Part shown: positions 1-8,106 of the stretch, piece after piece
Layout: each line of letters starts with the position of its first letter
Numbering within the stretch: position 1 is the stretch's first letter
Assembly (NCBI GenBank): GCA_964392385.1
Contig: CAYMPR010000014.1
Span: forward strand, 1-26,409
DNA: 26,409 bases
DNA from: MWEH01 sp964392385
GTDB taxonomy: Bacteria; Bacillota; Clostridia; Christensenellales; DTU072
Direction: 5' to 3'
The notes under the pieces: generated by a model
Told to the model about the DNA's origin: nothing
Databases searched by the model: none
What the model saw: the letters and a program-made list of their open reading frames with translations, nothing else
Program-made: the position numbers and the translations under genes

Positions 1-333
1 ATTTAGGGTTATCTCACCAGCTATTTGTGCCCATTTAGCATAAAGGGTCATATTACTAGAAATAGTCATCCCATTAATAGCTAAATACTGGTCTAAAGAA
101 GATGTTAAAAGTTTATCAGTAAACCAACCATCAAAAATATAGCCATCTCTTGTGGGTTCTGGCCAAATTACAGTATTTGACCCGTTTCCAATAGTAATAC
201 TTGAAACGGATGATCCGCCGTTAGATACAAAGGTGATTGTATATTCTCCAGCAGTATTTGAAAAACATGCCGAAAACAATAAGACACAAAACAAGGCGAA
301 AAAAATTATTTGAAAGGCTAGCGATCTTTTCAT
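1..333 (-). CDS. Lipoprotein with InlB-type (Listeria-Bacteroides) repeat, 3' part missing
   Basis: The first 111 codons of a gene that runs off the left edge of the window. The start ATG (331-333) has an AAGGA ribosome binding site a few bases upstream. Residues 1-22 form a lipoprotein signal peptide (basic MKR, a hydrophobic core, lipobox LFSA-C) with Cys23 as the lipidation site, so the protein should be anchored on the outer face of the membrane. Residues ~30-105 match one InlB B-repeat / Listeria-Bacteroides repeat: a beta-rich opening with SNGGS, then RDGYIFDGWFTD, and a closing TLYAKW. In known families such repeats occur in tandem on surface proteins involved in adhesion or substrate binding. 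The domain that would define its function lies outside the window. The lipoprotein call is secure; the function is unknown. Confidence 0.85.
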   Translation of the reverse strand, partial: MKRSLAFQIIFFALFCVLLFSACFSNTAGEYTITFVSNGGSSVSSITIGNGSNTVIWPEPTRDGYIFDGWFTDKLLTSSLDQYLAINGMTISSNMTLYAKWAQIAGEITLN

Positions 334-671
334 CGAAAATCCTTAAACAATTGATAACTTTATTTTATATCATAAAAATTACTAAGTAAATACCGAGAAA
401 ATGCGCAAAATTCCGATCTTTTATTCTTTGTTTATAATACATTTTATTCAGTTTTTTCTTAAAAAAGAGCAAAAATAGGCTTTGCAATACTTTTTACTTA
501 TTTATAACCCAAAAAACAAGTTTTTTTAAAAGGAGCGATTTTTGAAAAAGCTAGAAAAATACGACTTCAAAACATCTTTATTAAGAGAGAATTACTCCCA
601 AGAAAATAGGCCATTGTAATGCTTATCATTTCTACTTTGGAGTTGAATATAATAATAAAAGAGATAGAGAA
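334..671. other. Intergenic region between ABC operon end and lipoprotein gene
   Basis: A 338-base region without a gene. It holds the possible lipoprotein promoter (364-372) and a decayed duplicate of the 3' end of the neighbouring ABC gene (586 to about 650). The rest is very AT-rich. I see no convincing hairpin terminator for the ABC operon here. Confidence 0.7.
364..372 (-). promoter_or_regulatory. Possible extended -10 promoter of the lipoprotein gene
   Basis: On the minus strand the sequence reads TGATATAAA, an extended -10 (TGn followed by a TATAAT-like hexamer), about 30 bases upstream of the start codon. No good -35 hexamer is seen at 17 bp; a TTTACT lies at a shorter distance. Confidence 0.4.
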
Positions 672-699
672 TTACTCCCAAGAAAATAGGCCATTGTAA
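586..699. repeat. 34-bp direct repeat: duplicated 3' end of the ABC transporter gene
   Basis: Positions 586-619 and 666-699 are identical over 34 bases, with a period of 80. The right copy is the real end of the ABC gene (codons for YNGLFSWE plus the stop at 672-674). The left copy carries the same eight codons and stop (at 592-594). Read further upstream in the same frame it gives LQSRNDKH where the real gene has LQGKYYKL, so similarity continues at a lower level to about 650. The left copy has no start and is a relic, either of a partial tandem duplication or of a deleted paralogue. Confidence 0.88.
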
Positions 700-2591
700 A
701 GCTTATAATACTTGCCTTGGAGCTGCATTAATTTGTCATGATTGCCACGTTCTATTATGGAGCCATCTTCTAAAACTAGAATTGCATCTGCATTTCTTAC
801 TGTAGTAAGCCTATGGGCAATAATAAAAACAGTTTTGCCTTTCATCAGTTGAGCTAGTCCTTTTTGAATAGCTGCTTCGGTCCTAGTATCAATTGAACTA
901 GTTGCTTCATCTAAAACTAAAACAGGAGGATCGGCAATAGCTGCTCTTGCAATTGATATAAGTTGTCTTTGTCCTTGGGATAGATTTGCTCCATCAGCTG
1001 TAAGTAAGGTATTAAAACCTTCTGGTAGATGATTAATAAATGATGTTGCATTAGCTACTTCTGCTGCCCTCATTACTTCCTCGTCTGTTGAATCAAGCTT
1101 CCCGTATCTTATATTCTCCATTACGGTTCCCGTAAACAAATGGGTATCTTGTAAAACCATACCAAGAGAACGTCTGAGGTCTGATTTTTTAATTTTATTA
1201 ATGTTTATACCATCATAGCGAATTTTGCCATCTGGAACATCGTAAAACCTATTTATTAGATTTGTAATAGTTGTTTTACCAGCACCTGTTGCACCTACAA
1301 AGGCTATTTGTTGCCCGGTCTTAGCATACAAATCTACATTTTTCAGTACTTTTTTATCTTTCACATAGGAAAAACTCACATCCTCAAATTGAATATCTCC
1401 TTTCAATTCTTTGTAAGTTAGGCTTCCATCTTTGTGAGGATGTTTCCAAGCCCATCTCCCAGTTCTATCTTTGGACTCAGTAATATTACCTTCTGAGTCA
1501 ATAATTGCATTAACTAGAGTTACATAACCATTATCTTCCTCTACTGGTTCATCGAGCATTTCAAAGACACGTTTCGCTCCAGCAAGTGCCATCAATACTC
1601 CGTTCATCTGTTGAGAAATCATCGCAACTGGTCTTCCTATTTGTCTTGCAAGTTGTAAAAACATAACAAGAGTTGCCATACCTGTCGCTAGTGTCCACAT
1701 AGTGCCAGAGGCAATTAAGGCCGCCCCGCCCATTGCTACTACAGCATAATTTAAATATGACAAGTTGCCGAGAAGAGGCATAATCATTTGTGAGTAAGTC
1801 GATGCTTGGGTTCCCACTAGTCTAAGCTCTTCACTTTTTTTTGAAAATTGGTCAATTATTGCGTTCTCATGGCAAAAAACTTTAACAACCTTTTGCCCTG
1901 TAACATATTCCTCCACATAGCCATTTACTTTAGCTACCTGATTTTGCATTTTAACAAAATATTTGCCTGTTCTACCAGTAACTATAACAACCAGTACGCC
2001 CATTAATATTAAGTTTCCAATAACAATCAATGTAAGTATTGGGCTTAGAATTAACATTGAAACAAAAACAGAAACAACTGTTACTGCTCCACTAATAAAT
2101 TCTCTAAATCCATTACTAAGCAGTTCTCTTATTGCATCAGTATCATTTGTATAGCGAGACATTATTTCGCCATGAATATTTTTATCAAAGTATGAAATTG
2201 GTAGCTTTTGCATATGATCAAACATCTTAACTCTTAATGAGCAAAGCATCGAGGAAGCAATTGTAAGTGTCATTCGTGAGGCTATAGTTATACATAACAA
2301 TCCCACAACGTCTATAAAGATAAACCAAGCCATCATTTCAGCAAGACCCATATAATCTACAATTCCAATGGCCGCGTTCTCAAAAATAAAAGCTAGTATG
2401 TTTTTTAGATACATAGTACCTACTGCATATGTTACTGCATGTAAAATAAACCCAAAGAAAACTATAATTACCCTTAATCTAAAAGAGCCTAGTTCTTTAA
2501 AAAGCCTTTTAAATACTATTAATCCATCCTTGAAATTTAATTTCCCACCAAACTTATTAGGTGCTTTATTGTTTTTTAAAAATTTAACCAT
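672..2591 (-). CDS. ABC exporter subunit (membrane + ATPase domains), consensus ATPase half
   Basis: A 639-residue half-transporter with an N-terminal six-helix membrane domain (about residues 35-340) and a C-terminal nucleotide-binding domain (about 395-639). Visible motifs are Walker A GATGAGKT (433-440), Q-loop Gln near 481, signature LSQGQ (537-541), Walker B VLVLDE (558-563) and H-loop AHR (592-594). It keeps the catalytic Glu and His, whereas its signature has Gln in place of Gly. Its partner shows the reverse pattern, as in heterodimeric exporters such as TM287/288 and BmrCD. A ~35-residue insert before the ATPase domain (TGRWAWKHPHKDG) is common in clostridial members. Its start overlaps the partner's stop by one base (TAATG), with AAGGAGGTG just upstream, so translation is probably coupled. 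Likely a multidrug, lipid or peptide exporter; the substrate cannot be told. Confidence 0.92.
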   Translation of the reverse strand: MVKFLKNNKAPNKFGGKLNFKDGLIVFKRLFKELGSFRLRVIIVFFGFILHAVTYAVGTMYLKNILAFIFENAAIGIVDYMGLAEMMAWFIFIDVVGLLCITIASRMTLTIASSMLCSLRVKMFDHMQKLPISYFDKNIHGEIMSRYTNDTDAIRELLSNGFREFISGAVTVVSVFVSMLILSPILTLIVIGNLILMGVLVVIVTGRTGKYFVKMQNQVAKVNGYVEEYVTGQKVVKVFCHENAIIDQFSKKSEELRLVGTQASTYSQMIMPLLGNLSYLNYAVVAMGGAALIASGTMWTLATGMATLVMFLQLARQIGRPVAMISQQMNGVLMALAGAKRVFEMLDEPVEEDNGYVTLVNAIIDSEGNITESKDRTGRWAWKHPHKDGSLTYKELKGDIQFEDVSFSYVKDKKVLKNVDLYAKTGQQIAFVGATGAGKTTITNLINRFYDVPDGKIRYDGININKIKKSDLRRSLGMVLQDTHLFTGTVMENIRYGKLDSTDEEVMRAAEVANATSFINHLPEGFNTLLTADGANLSQGQRQLISIARAAIADPPVLVLDEATSSIDTRTEAAIQKGLAQLMKGKTVFIIAHRLTTVRNADAILVLEDGSIIERGNHDKLMQLQGKYYKLYNGLFSWE

Positions 2592-4093
2592 TATAATGCA
2601 CCTCCTTGTTGAGATTTATATATTTCTTGATATATTTTGTTATTTTTAAGCAGGTCTTTATGACTGCCTATACCATTGATTTTCCCATCATCAATTACGA
2701 TAATCTTATCGGCATCAACTACTGAGGCTATTCTTTGAGCAATAATAATTAGAGTGGTATCTTTTAATGAGTTCTTTATTTCATCTCTTATTGAACTTTC
2801 CGTATTGGAATCAACTGCACTAGTAGAATCATCCAATATTAACACTTTAGGCTTTTTAAGGAGAGCTCTAGCAATACATATTCTTTGCTTTTGCCCACCC
2901 GAAACATTAACTCCCCCTTGGCTAATATCACTCTGATATCCATTTGGAAAACTAACGATAAAATCGTGTGCAGAGGCAATTTTACAAGCTGACTCTAACT
3001 CTTCTTGTGTAGCAGTTGGATTACCCCACCTTAAGTTTTCCTCAATTGTCCCAGCAAAAAGCGTGTTTTTTTGCAAGACCATACCAACAGCCTGTCTTAA
3101 CTTGTTGATTTTATACTCTTTTACGTTTTTACCACCAATTAAGATATTTCCACTCGAAGTGTCATACAGTCTAGGAATAAGTTGCACTAAACTTGTCTTT
3201 CCGCTCCCTGTCCCGCCAACAATACCAACTACTTCCCCTGATTTAATCTCAAAGGATAAGTCTGAAAGTACTACATTCTCTGCCTCCTCTTTATATTTGA
3301 AAGAAACATCATCAAATTTAATCGTGGCATTATCAACTTCATTGTTATCATTCGCATCGGTGTCATCTATGTCTGGAATTTCTTCAATAACTTCACTTAT
3401 TCTCTTGGCTGATGCTCTACTCATAAATAGATTAACAAAAACCATTGCGACCATAACTAGCGCCATGAGCAATTGTCCTATATATGCTATAACGCCTGAA
3501 ATATCTCCTGCAGTCATCGTTTTTTGCATAATCTTAATTCCACCAATCCAAACAACGGTTATTGTTATAGCATAAGTTATAAAATTCATTAAAGGNNNNN
3601 NNNNNNNNNNNNNNNNNNNNNNNNNNNNNNNNNNNNNNNNNNNNNNNNNNNNNNNNNNNNNNNNNNNNNNNNNNNNNNNNNNNNNNNNNNNNNNNCGAAT
3701 AGTCATCATGAAGGCTTGCTGCACAAAGCTTATATCAGTTGTAAATCTTGTAACTAAGCTTCCGCTAGTAAATTTATCAACATTTTTAAATGAGAAACTC
3801 TGTACCTTGGTAAACATTTTCTCTCTTAAATTCGCCCCAAATCCCATAGATGCAACTGCAGCAAATCTTGCCGATAATAATCCTAAAATTAAGGAAAGCA
3901 TAGCAAGAGCAATCATTATTCCGCCGTACATAAATACTACCTTAACATCGCCTTTTGCTACTCCGTCATCGATAATAAATGTCATTATTTTGGGAATAAG
4001 AACTTCACAAACCACCTCTAGCACAACAAAAATTGGCGCTAAAATAGCATATGTCTTATATTGATTTACATTTGAAAAAAGCTTACGCCACAT
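2591..4093 (-). CDS. ABC exporter subunit with degenerate ATPase site, interrupted by an assembly gap
   Basis: First gene of the exporter operon. It has the membrane domain with the typical TRFTTDISFVQQAF stretch, then an ATPase domain with Walker A GGTGSGKT and signature VSGGQ. The Walker B end is LILDDSTSAVD and the H-loop is AQR. Asp for the catalytic Glu and Gln for the His are the marks of the degenerate subunit of a heterodimeric exporter, whose partner is the downstream gene. The coding sequence is interrupted by 100 N (3596-3695). Relatives have roughly 110 residues between the flanking segments against 34 here, so the gap stands for more sequence than 100 bases and the frame across it is only apparent. 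The start ATG at 4093 is preceded by AGGGGA. The last codons (QQGGAL) contain the ribosome binding site of the next gene. Confidence 0.9.
   Translation of the reverse strand: MWRKLFSNVNQYKTYAILAPIFVVLEVVCEVLIPKIMTFIIDDGVAKGDVKVVFMYGGIMIALAMLSLILGLLSARFAAVASMGFGANLREKMFTKVQSFSFKNVDKFTSGSLVTRFTTDISFVQQAFMMTIXXXXXXXXXXXXXXXXXXXXXXXXXXXXXXXXXXPLMNFITYAITITVVWIGGIKIMQKTMTAGDISGVIAYIGQLLMALVMVAMVFVNLFMSRASAKRISEVIEEIPDIDDTDANDNNEVDNATIKFDDVSFKYKEEAENVVLSDLSFEIKSGEVVGIVGGTGSGKTSLVQLIPRLYDTSSGNILIGGKNVKEYKINKLRQAVGMVLQKNTLFAGTIEENLRWGNPTATQEELESACKIASAHDFIVSFPNGYQSDISQGGVNVSGGQKQRICIARALLKKPKVLILDDSTSAVDSNTESSIRDEIKNSLKDTTLIIIAQRIASVVDADKIIVIDDGKINGIGSHKDLLKNNKIYQEIYKSQQGGAL
3596..3695. other. Assembly gap (100 N) inside the ABC exporter gene
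   Basis: Exactly 100 N, the conventional length for a gap of unknown size. By comparison with family members about 575-580 residues long, I infer a true size of about 320-330 bases. Confidence 0.97.
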
Positions 4094-4213
4094 TTAGATT
4101 CCCCTAAAAATTATGAAATAATATAAAAAATTTTCTGATTTAACTCTAATAAATAATTCTAGTGTCACTTAGTAGTAAAAAGCAGACTTAATTAACCCAT
4201 ACACGCAAAGTAT

Positions 4214-4242
4214 ATAATATACTAAAGGCTAGCTATTATCAA
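4214..4242 (-). promoter_or_regulatory. Promoter of the ABC exporter operon
   Basis: On the minus strand, TTGATA (-35) and TATTAT (-10) are separated by 17 bp, about 120 bases upstream of the first ABC gene. No regulatory hairpin is evident in the leader. Confidence 0.5.
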
Positions 4243-4308
4243 GAAAATTGGCTTGTCAATTATGGAAAAATTCATTAATAAAAACCAGAATAATTATTAA
4301 AAAATATA

Positions 4309-5229
4309 CTATTCCAAATAAATACCATCAATAAAACCATCTATCTTTTCATGCAACACTTTTGTGCTTTTTAGGAAAGGGTAAAGGTGAGTGCAATGAT
4401 TAGAAGTAGACAAACTTGCTATGTAAATTTGGTGCTTAATTCCATATTCATCTAGTGCTTTGCCCATATCGATTGCCTGATTACCACAAAAACTATCTTT
4501 TTCGGCTTCAACGAGTAAGCACTCTGGCCAATCTGCATTAATGTTTTTCACAACATTTACCTGCTCATCCTTAAATGGGAACTTATCGAGAAAATTATAA
4601 TCTTGAAAATTAGTGCCAAAAACACAGTTCGTTATATCAAGAGTTACATCAAACTTTTGAGGTGTGGAAAAACATTTCATCAGATTATATGGACCATAAA
4701 ATCCCATGTAAGCCCTTATCTTTTCTCCAGTATATTCTGGTAAGTTTAAGGATTCTCTAAGTGCGGGGTTTGATATTGCGGCTACAGTGTGTGCTGCATA
4801 GTATGCCCCTGCACTATCGCCAGTAATTACTATCTTGCTCAAATCAAGATCGTGTAATTCTTCTAATCCATTTATAAAATTAAGTGCATTAATGCAATCT
4901 TCAGTTGCTGCTGGGAAATTAAACTTGGGTGCTAATCTATAACCTACATTAACTACCGCCCATCCTCTATCTGCATAGTATCTAGCAAATCCACTTCTGT
5001 ACTTCTTCCCACCCCCTACAAATCCTCCACCATGGACATTAAAGATTACTGGGTACTTATCTTTTTTCCTCGCTGGAGCCATGTAAATATCTAGCATGTT
5101 TTTACTATCTCCAAATCTTGTGTCGTACATAATGTTTCTAATTACATAAACACCTGGAAATCGCTTATAGTTTCTTAACGGGTGGTTGAAAACATCACTG
5201 ATTTTAAAAACTGCACGAGATTTATGCAT
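4309..5229 (-). CDS. Alpha/beta hydrolase, HSL-type esterase
   Basis: A 306-residue alpha/beta hydrolase of the hormone-sensitive-lipase / BD-FAE esterase type. In order it shows the oxyanion-hole motif HGGGF (66-70), the nucleophile elbow GDSAG (137-141, Ser139), a likely acid Asp245 in EAEKDSF and a catalytic His near 281 (HLYPF). It has no signal peptide or membrane segment, so it is probably a cytoplasmic carboxylesterase or deacetylase; the substrate is not predictable. I start it at the ATG at 5229: a GTG two codons upstream (5235) is in frame, but it overlaps the ribosome binding site AAGAGG, which is well spaced for 5229. It is a single gene, divergent from the M20 peptidase. It is a paralogue in type of the esterase at 14409-15335, but the two are clearly different sequences. 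Confidence 0.88.
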   Translation of the reverse strand: MHKSRAVFKISDVFNHPLRNYKRFPGVYVIRNIMYDTRFGDSKNMLDIYMAPARKKDKYPVIFNVHGGGFVGGGKKYRSGFARYYADRGWAVVNVGYRLAPKFNFPAATEDCINALNFINGLEELHDLDLSKIVITGDSAGAYYAAHTVAAISNPALRESLNLPEYTGEKIRAYMGFYGPYNLMKCFSTPQKFDVTLDITNCVFGTNFQDYNFLDKFPFKDEQVNVVKNINADWPECLLVEAEKDSFCGNQAIDMGKALDEYGIKHQIYIASLSTSNHCTHLYPFLKSTKVLHEKIDGFIDGIYLE

Positions 5230-5301
5230 ATTCACCTCTTGAATTTAAAAAGAATAGGAAATGATTTAATATGGGTATAATATTTAGCAATTATTATACG
5301 T

Positions 5302-5331
5302 AGTATAACACAATAAGTACTGCTTTCTCAA
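5302..5331 (-). promoter_or_regulatory. Promoter of the esterase gene
   Basis: On the minus strand, TTGAGA, an 18-bp spacer and TATACT with an upstream TG (extended -10). The -10 overlaps a 15-bp inverted repeat, TTATAC-GTA-GTATAA (5294-5308), which could be an operator but may only reflect two neighbouring TATA-like boxes. Confidence 0.5.
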
Positions 5332-5654
5332 TGTTAGATACAAATATTGAGCCTATTTTATCAGCAGAGAAAAAATACATTTGTCTAAAAAACTTTCCCA
5401 TATTATCTTCCTTGTCTCCCTAACAATCACATTTAAAGTCCCAAACTTAACTAAATTTCTTCAATATTTATTCTCCTATAATTAATTGTTTATCCTTTGT
5501 GGTTAAAATGTGCATAAACTTGGCAAATTGTGGAAAAGTGCCTAAAAACATGTGCAAAAGCTTAACTTTATCCACAATTAGATGCAAATCACGCTATATA
5601 TTTAGTTTGGGGTATCCAAAATTGGGTCTTTTTTTCAATATTTTCCAGACTTAA

Positions 5655-5683
5655 TTGATTTAGTTTAGTATTATTGATATACT
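5655..5683 (+). promoter_or_regulatory. Promoter of the M20 peptidase gene
   Basis: TTGATT, a 17-bp spacer, then TATACT preceded by TGA (extended -10). It ends 27 bases before the chosen start codon. Confidence 0.65.
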
Positions 5684-5710
5684 CACATTATGTTTTATTT
5701 GGAGGGGAAA

Positions 5711-7171
5711 ATGGATACTACCCTAATAATTATTTATTCAGTGTTAGGAGCCGTGGCTCTTTTACTTCTAATTATGATTTTTCGGACAATACTTGTAAAG
5801 GCAAAAAAGATTGAGTTTTCCGACTATACTCCTAGATTAATTAACCAAGAATTATTGGTTAAAAAAATGGTTGAGGCAATTCAGTATAAGACCATTACTC
5901 TCCCTAGCGATGATTTGACTGACAATGTTTTTTTAGAGTATCACAAATTTTTAGAGTCCTCTTTCCCTTTAATCATGAAGGTAGCCGAAAAGACAATAAT
6001 TAATAGATATTCCGTAATTTACAGATATAAAGGTAGTGATGCAACATTGCTGCCCTGTGCGCTACTAGCCCACCAAGATGTCGTTCCAGCCCCTACAGAG
6101 GGCTGGGAGTATCCACCCTTCTCTGGTCATATAACTGAGGATGGATTTATTTACGGAAGAGGTTCTCAAGATATGAAATCCCAAATGATATCTTCTCTTG
6201 AAGCACTTGAAACTCTATTAGCGGAGGGTAGAACCCCGAAAAGAACGATGTATTTTTGTTTCGGCCATGATGAAGAGCTTGCAGGAAGATATGGCGCAAA
6301 AAACATTGTAGAATACTTTAAAACACAGAATATGCGTTTTGAATTTGTGCTAGATGAAGGTGGAGCAATTATCGATGGAAAAATAATGGGAATTGATAAT
6401 AAAATCGCTCTAGTAGGTACTTGCGAAAAGGGATATGCAGATGTAACTCTAGAGGTTGAAAAAAATGGAGGACATGCCTCTACCCCAACAAAAAGAACAG
6501 CGGTAGGCCTACTTGCAGATGCAATTTCAAAGATAGAAAAGCACCAAATGCGCCCGTATTTTTCCAAGCCTGTCAAAGAAATGTTGGAGTATTTAGCTCC
6601 ATATATGAATCCCTTTTTTAAATTCGCTATTGCAAACAAAGATATTTTTTCTCCTATGCTCAAAAAGGTTTTAACTATTGCTAGTCCTTTTACTAACTGT
6701 ATAATGAGAACAACTATCGCCCCAACACAAGTATTTGGTGGGCATACTCCTAATACACTCCCTTCTGTTGCTAAAGCAAATCTAAATTGTAGAATTAATA
6801 CTGGCGAAACCTCAGAGGATCTTTTAAATCACATTAGAAAAGTGGTTGGGAAGAATGTCAAAGTTTCTCTTGATGATAAATGTAAAAATCCATCACCAAT
6901 TAGCAACACTGATTGCCAAATATTCCAAGATATAAGAAAAACTGTGTATGAAGCTTTTGGTGGTTTTATTATGGCACCATATCCTTTTATAGCAACAAGC
7001 GATTCAGCCTATTACCACGCAGTATCGGATAACGTTTATAGATTTACGCCTTTAATAAAAGATGAGTCGGATGCTAATAGAATCCATGGGAAAAATGAAA
7101 GAATATCTATCGATTCCTTGGTTACAGCAACTAGATTTTTCATAAGACTATATGAGAACACTTGTTTTTAA
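5711..7171 (+). CDS. M20 family metallopeptidase with N-terminal membrane anchor
   Basis: A 486-residue zinc amidohydrolase of the M20 family, closest in layout to the PM20D1 / carboxypeptidase-S type group. Residues ~4-26 form one membrane helix followed by lysines, so the enzyme is probably membrane-anchored. Catalytic motifs are HQD (His121, Asp123), GRGSQDMK (bridging Asp154) and HDEE (Glu188-189), then the lid-domain motif GGHASTPT and a C-terminal zinc-binding region near RIHGKNE. It should cleave C-terminal or N-acyl amino acids from small peptides or amides. The ATG at 5711 is chosen because GGAGGGG (5701-5707) sits just before it; an in-frame ATG at 5690 lies upstream of that site. 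It is a single gene with its own promoter. Confidence 0.9.
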   Translation: MDTTLIIIYSVLGAVALLLLIMIFRTILVKAKKIEFSDYTPRLINQELLVKKMVEAIQYKTITLPSDDLTDNVFLEYHKFLESSFPLIMKVAEKTIINRYSVIYRYKGSDATLLPCALLAHQDVVPAPTEGWEYPPFSGHITEDGFIYGRGSQDMKSQMISSLEALETLLAEGRTPKRTMYFCFGHDEELAGRYGAKNIVEYFKTQNMRFEFVLDEGGAIIDGKIMGIDNKIALVGTCEKGYADVTLEVEKNGGHASTPTKRTAVGLLADAISKIEKHQMRPYFSKPVKEMLEYLAPYMNPFFKFAIANKDIFSPMLKKVLTIASPFTNCIMRTTIAPTQVFGGHTPNTLPSVAKANLNCRINTGETSEDLLNHIRKVVGKNVKVSLDDKCKNPSPISNTDCQIFQDIRKTVYEAFGGFIMAPYPFIATSDSAYYHAVSDNVYRFTPLIKDESDANRIHGKNERISIDSLVTATRFFIRLYENTCF

Positions 7172-7253
7172 CTGTCTGTTTTAATTCGCAATTAAGCAAC
7201 ACTAAAGTGAGAAAAATATTGCCATATAAAAATTAAGATATATCTTGTATGGT

Positions 7254-7272
7254 AACTGTACTCAGTTTTTTT
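7254..7272 (+). terminator. Weak candidate terminator after the M20 peptidase
   Basis: A 5-bp stem (AACTG / CAGTT) with loop TACT, followed by a run of T. The stem is short. Confidence 0.3.
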
Positions 7273-7426
7273 ATTAAATTTGTTTTTTCCAAGCTTTCTC
7301 AGTAGCTAAAATGACCTCTATTGTGCTTGTTTTTTTAATGTCCCACTATATGTTGTGGCATCGAAATTTAAAAAAAATACCTTTTATTTTACCTTCATTT
7401 TTCGTATGTACTAAAAAAATTTGTTG

Positions 7427-7435
7427 TGATATAAT
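7427..7435 (+). promoter_or_regulatory. Extended -10 promoter of the DUF4364 gene
   Basis: TGATATAAT, a perfect extended -10, about 75 bases upstream of the GTG start. No recognisable -35 is seen. Confidence 0.5.
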
Positions 7436-7510
7436 AAAATTCCTGCGCCCCTAATTTTGTGTTTTTTTGCTTTTTTAGGGCTTACGAGATTTTATCTATT
7501 GGTGGAGTTT

Positions 7511-8041
7511 GTGATACACGACGAAAATACAAATAACAAATTATTGATCCTATTCGTACTAGAAAAACTAGAGATGCCCGTTAGCGAGGACATCCTTCTA
7601 GAGATGTGCTCTATCGACAATAATTGGATTCCCTATCTTTATTGCAAACAGGTAATCAATGAAATTATTCAGGGTGGTCTTGCAACAAAAATAACATCAC
7701 AAAGTTCTAGAACCCCCCTTGTATCATTAACAAATGATGGAAGACTTTGTCTATCACACTTTTTTAACGATATTCCTCTTTCAATTCAAGATGAAGTTAA
7801 AGAATTTGTTGTTCAACATAGAATTAACTATAGAAAGAAACAAGAGTTCATATCAGACTATTTTAAAAATAACGATGGTTCTTATACTGTTTCCTTGAAA
7901 ATCATGGAAGTAACCCAAACATTAATTGATCTTAAGTTGATTGTTGCAACTCGCGCTATAGCTACTTCAATTGCTTCAAACTGGAGTGAAAAGGCTCCTG
8001 AGGTATACCGAATGCTTTATGAGCAACTAGTAGAAAATTAA
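7511..8041 (+). CDS. DUF4364 family protein (winged-helix-like)
   Basis: A 176-residue protein matching the clostridial DUF4364 family. The opening IHDENTNNKLLILFVLEKL leads into a winged-helix-like region (about residues 10-75, with SLTNDGR in the wing), followed by a C-terminal alpha/beta part. It has no signal or membrane segment. Members look like DNA-binding proteins, but no role is established. The GTG at 7511 is chosen as start because GGTGGAG (7501-7507) lies directly upstream and the N-terminus then agrees with the family; the frame stays open further upstream to 7457 but without a ribosome binding site. The gene has its own promoter and converges on aspartate kinase across a shared terminator. 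Confidence 0.82.
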   Translation: MIHDENTNNKLLILFVLEKLEMPVSEDILLEMCSIDNNWIPYLYCKQVINEIIQGGLATKITSQSSRTPLVSLTNDGRLCLSHFFNDIPLSIQDEVKEFVVQHRINYRKKQEFISDYFKNNDGSYTVSLKIMEVTQTLIDLKLIVATRAIATSIASNWSEKAPEVYRMLYEQLVEN

Positions 8042-8051
8042 TTTTTAAAAT

Positions 8052-8080
8052 AAAATAGCCCACTCAAGGGCTATTTTTTT
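8052..8080. terminator. Bidirectional terminator between DUF4364 and aspartate kinase genes
   Basis: A perfect 10-bp stem (AAAATAGCCC / GGGCTATTTT) with a 6-base loop. T follows on the plus strand, and A-rich sequence on the left gives a U-rich tail on the minus strand. Confidence 0.88.
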
Positions 8081-8106
8081 CGTTATTAGTTTTTAAAATC
8101 TATTGA

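Larger units (their letters stand above)
5230..5710. other. Divergent intergenic region with DnaA-box-like cluster
   Basis: About 480 bases without a gene. It contains the promoters of both flanking genes. Between them lie three DnaA-box-like 9-mers: TGTGGTTAA (5498-5506), TGTGGAAAA (5529-5537) and a perfect TTATCCACA (5568-5576). Two copies of ATGTGCA occur 42 bp apart (5508 and 5550). No RNA gene is recognised. Confidence 0.6.
7172..7510. other. Intergenic region
   Basis: Between the M20 peptidase and the DUF4364 gene. It holds a weak candidate terminator (7254-7272) and an extended -10 promoter (7427-7435). The remainder is T-rich and I see nothing else in it. Confidence 0.6.

Noticed and set aside
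3063..3575. Plus-strand open frame of 170 codons opposite the ABC gene
   Set aside because: It lies antisense to a clear ABC transporter reading frame, has no ribosome binding site or recognisable domain, and is a shadow of the real gene. The same holds for other long antisense frames, for example 24113-24727 and 6166-6663.
5294..5308. Operator palindrome TTATAC-GTA-GTATAA in the esterase promoter
   Set aside because: It overlaps the -10 and may simply be two TATA-like boxes in opposite orientation. There is no linked regulator, so I list it only as a note in the promoter entry.
5230..5710. Chromosomal replication origin
   Set aside because: Three DnaA-like boxes are present, but there is no origin gene neighbourhood (dnaA, dnaN, rpmH, gidA) and gene orientation does not switch consistently here.
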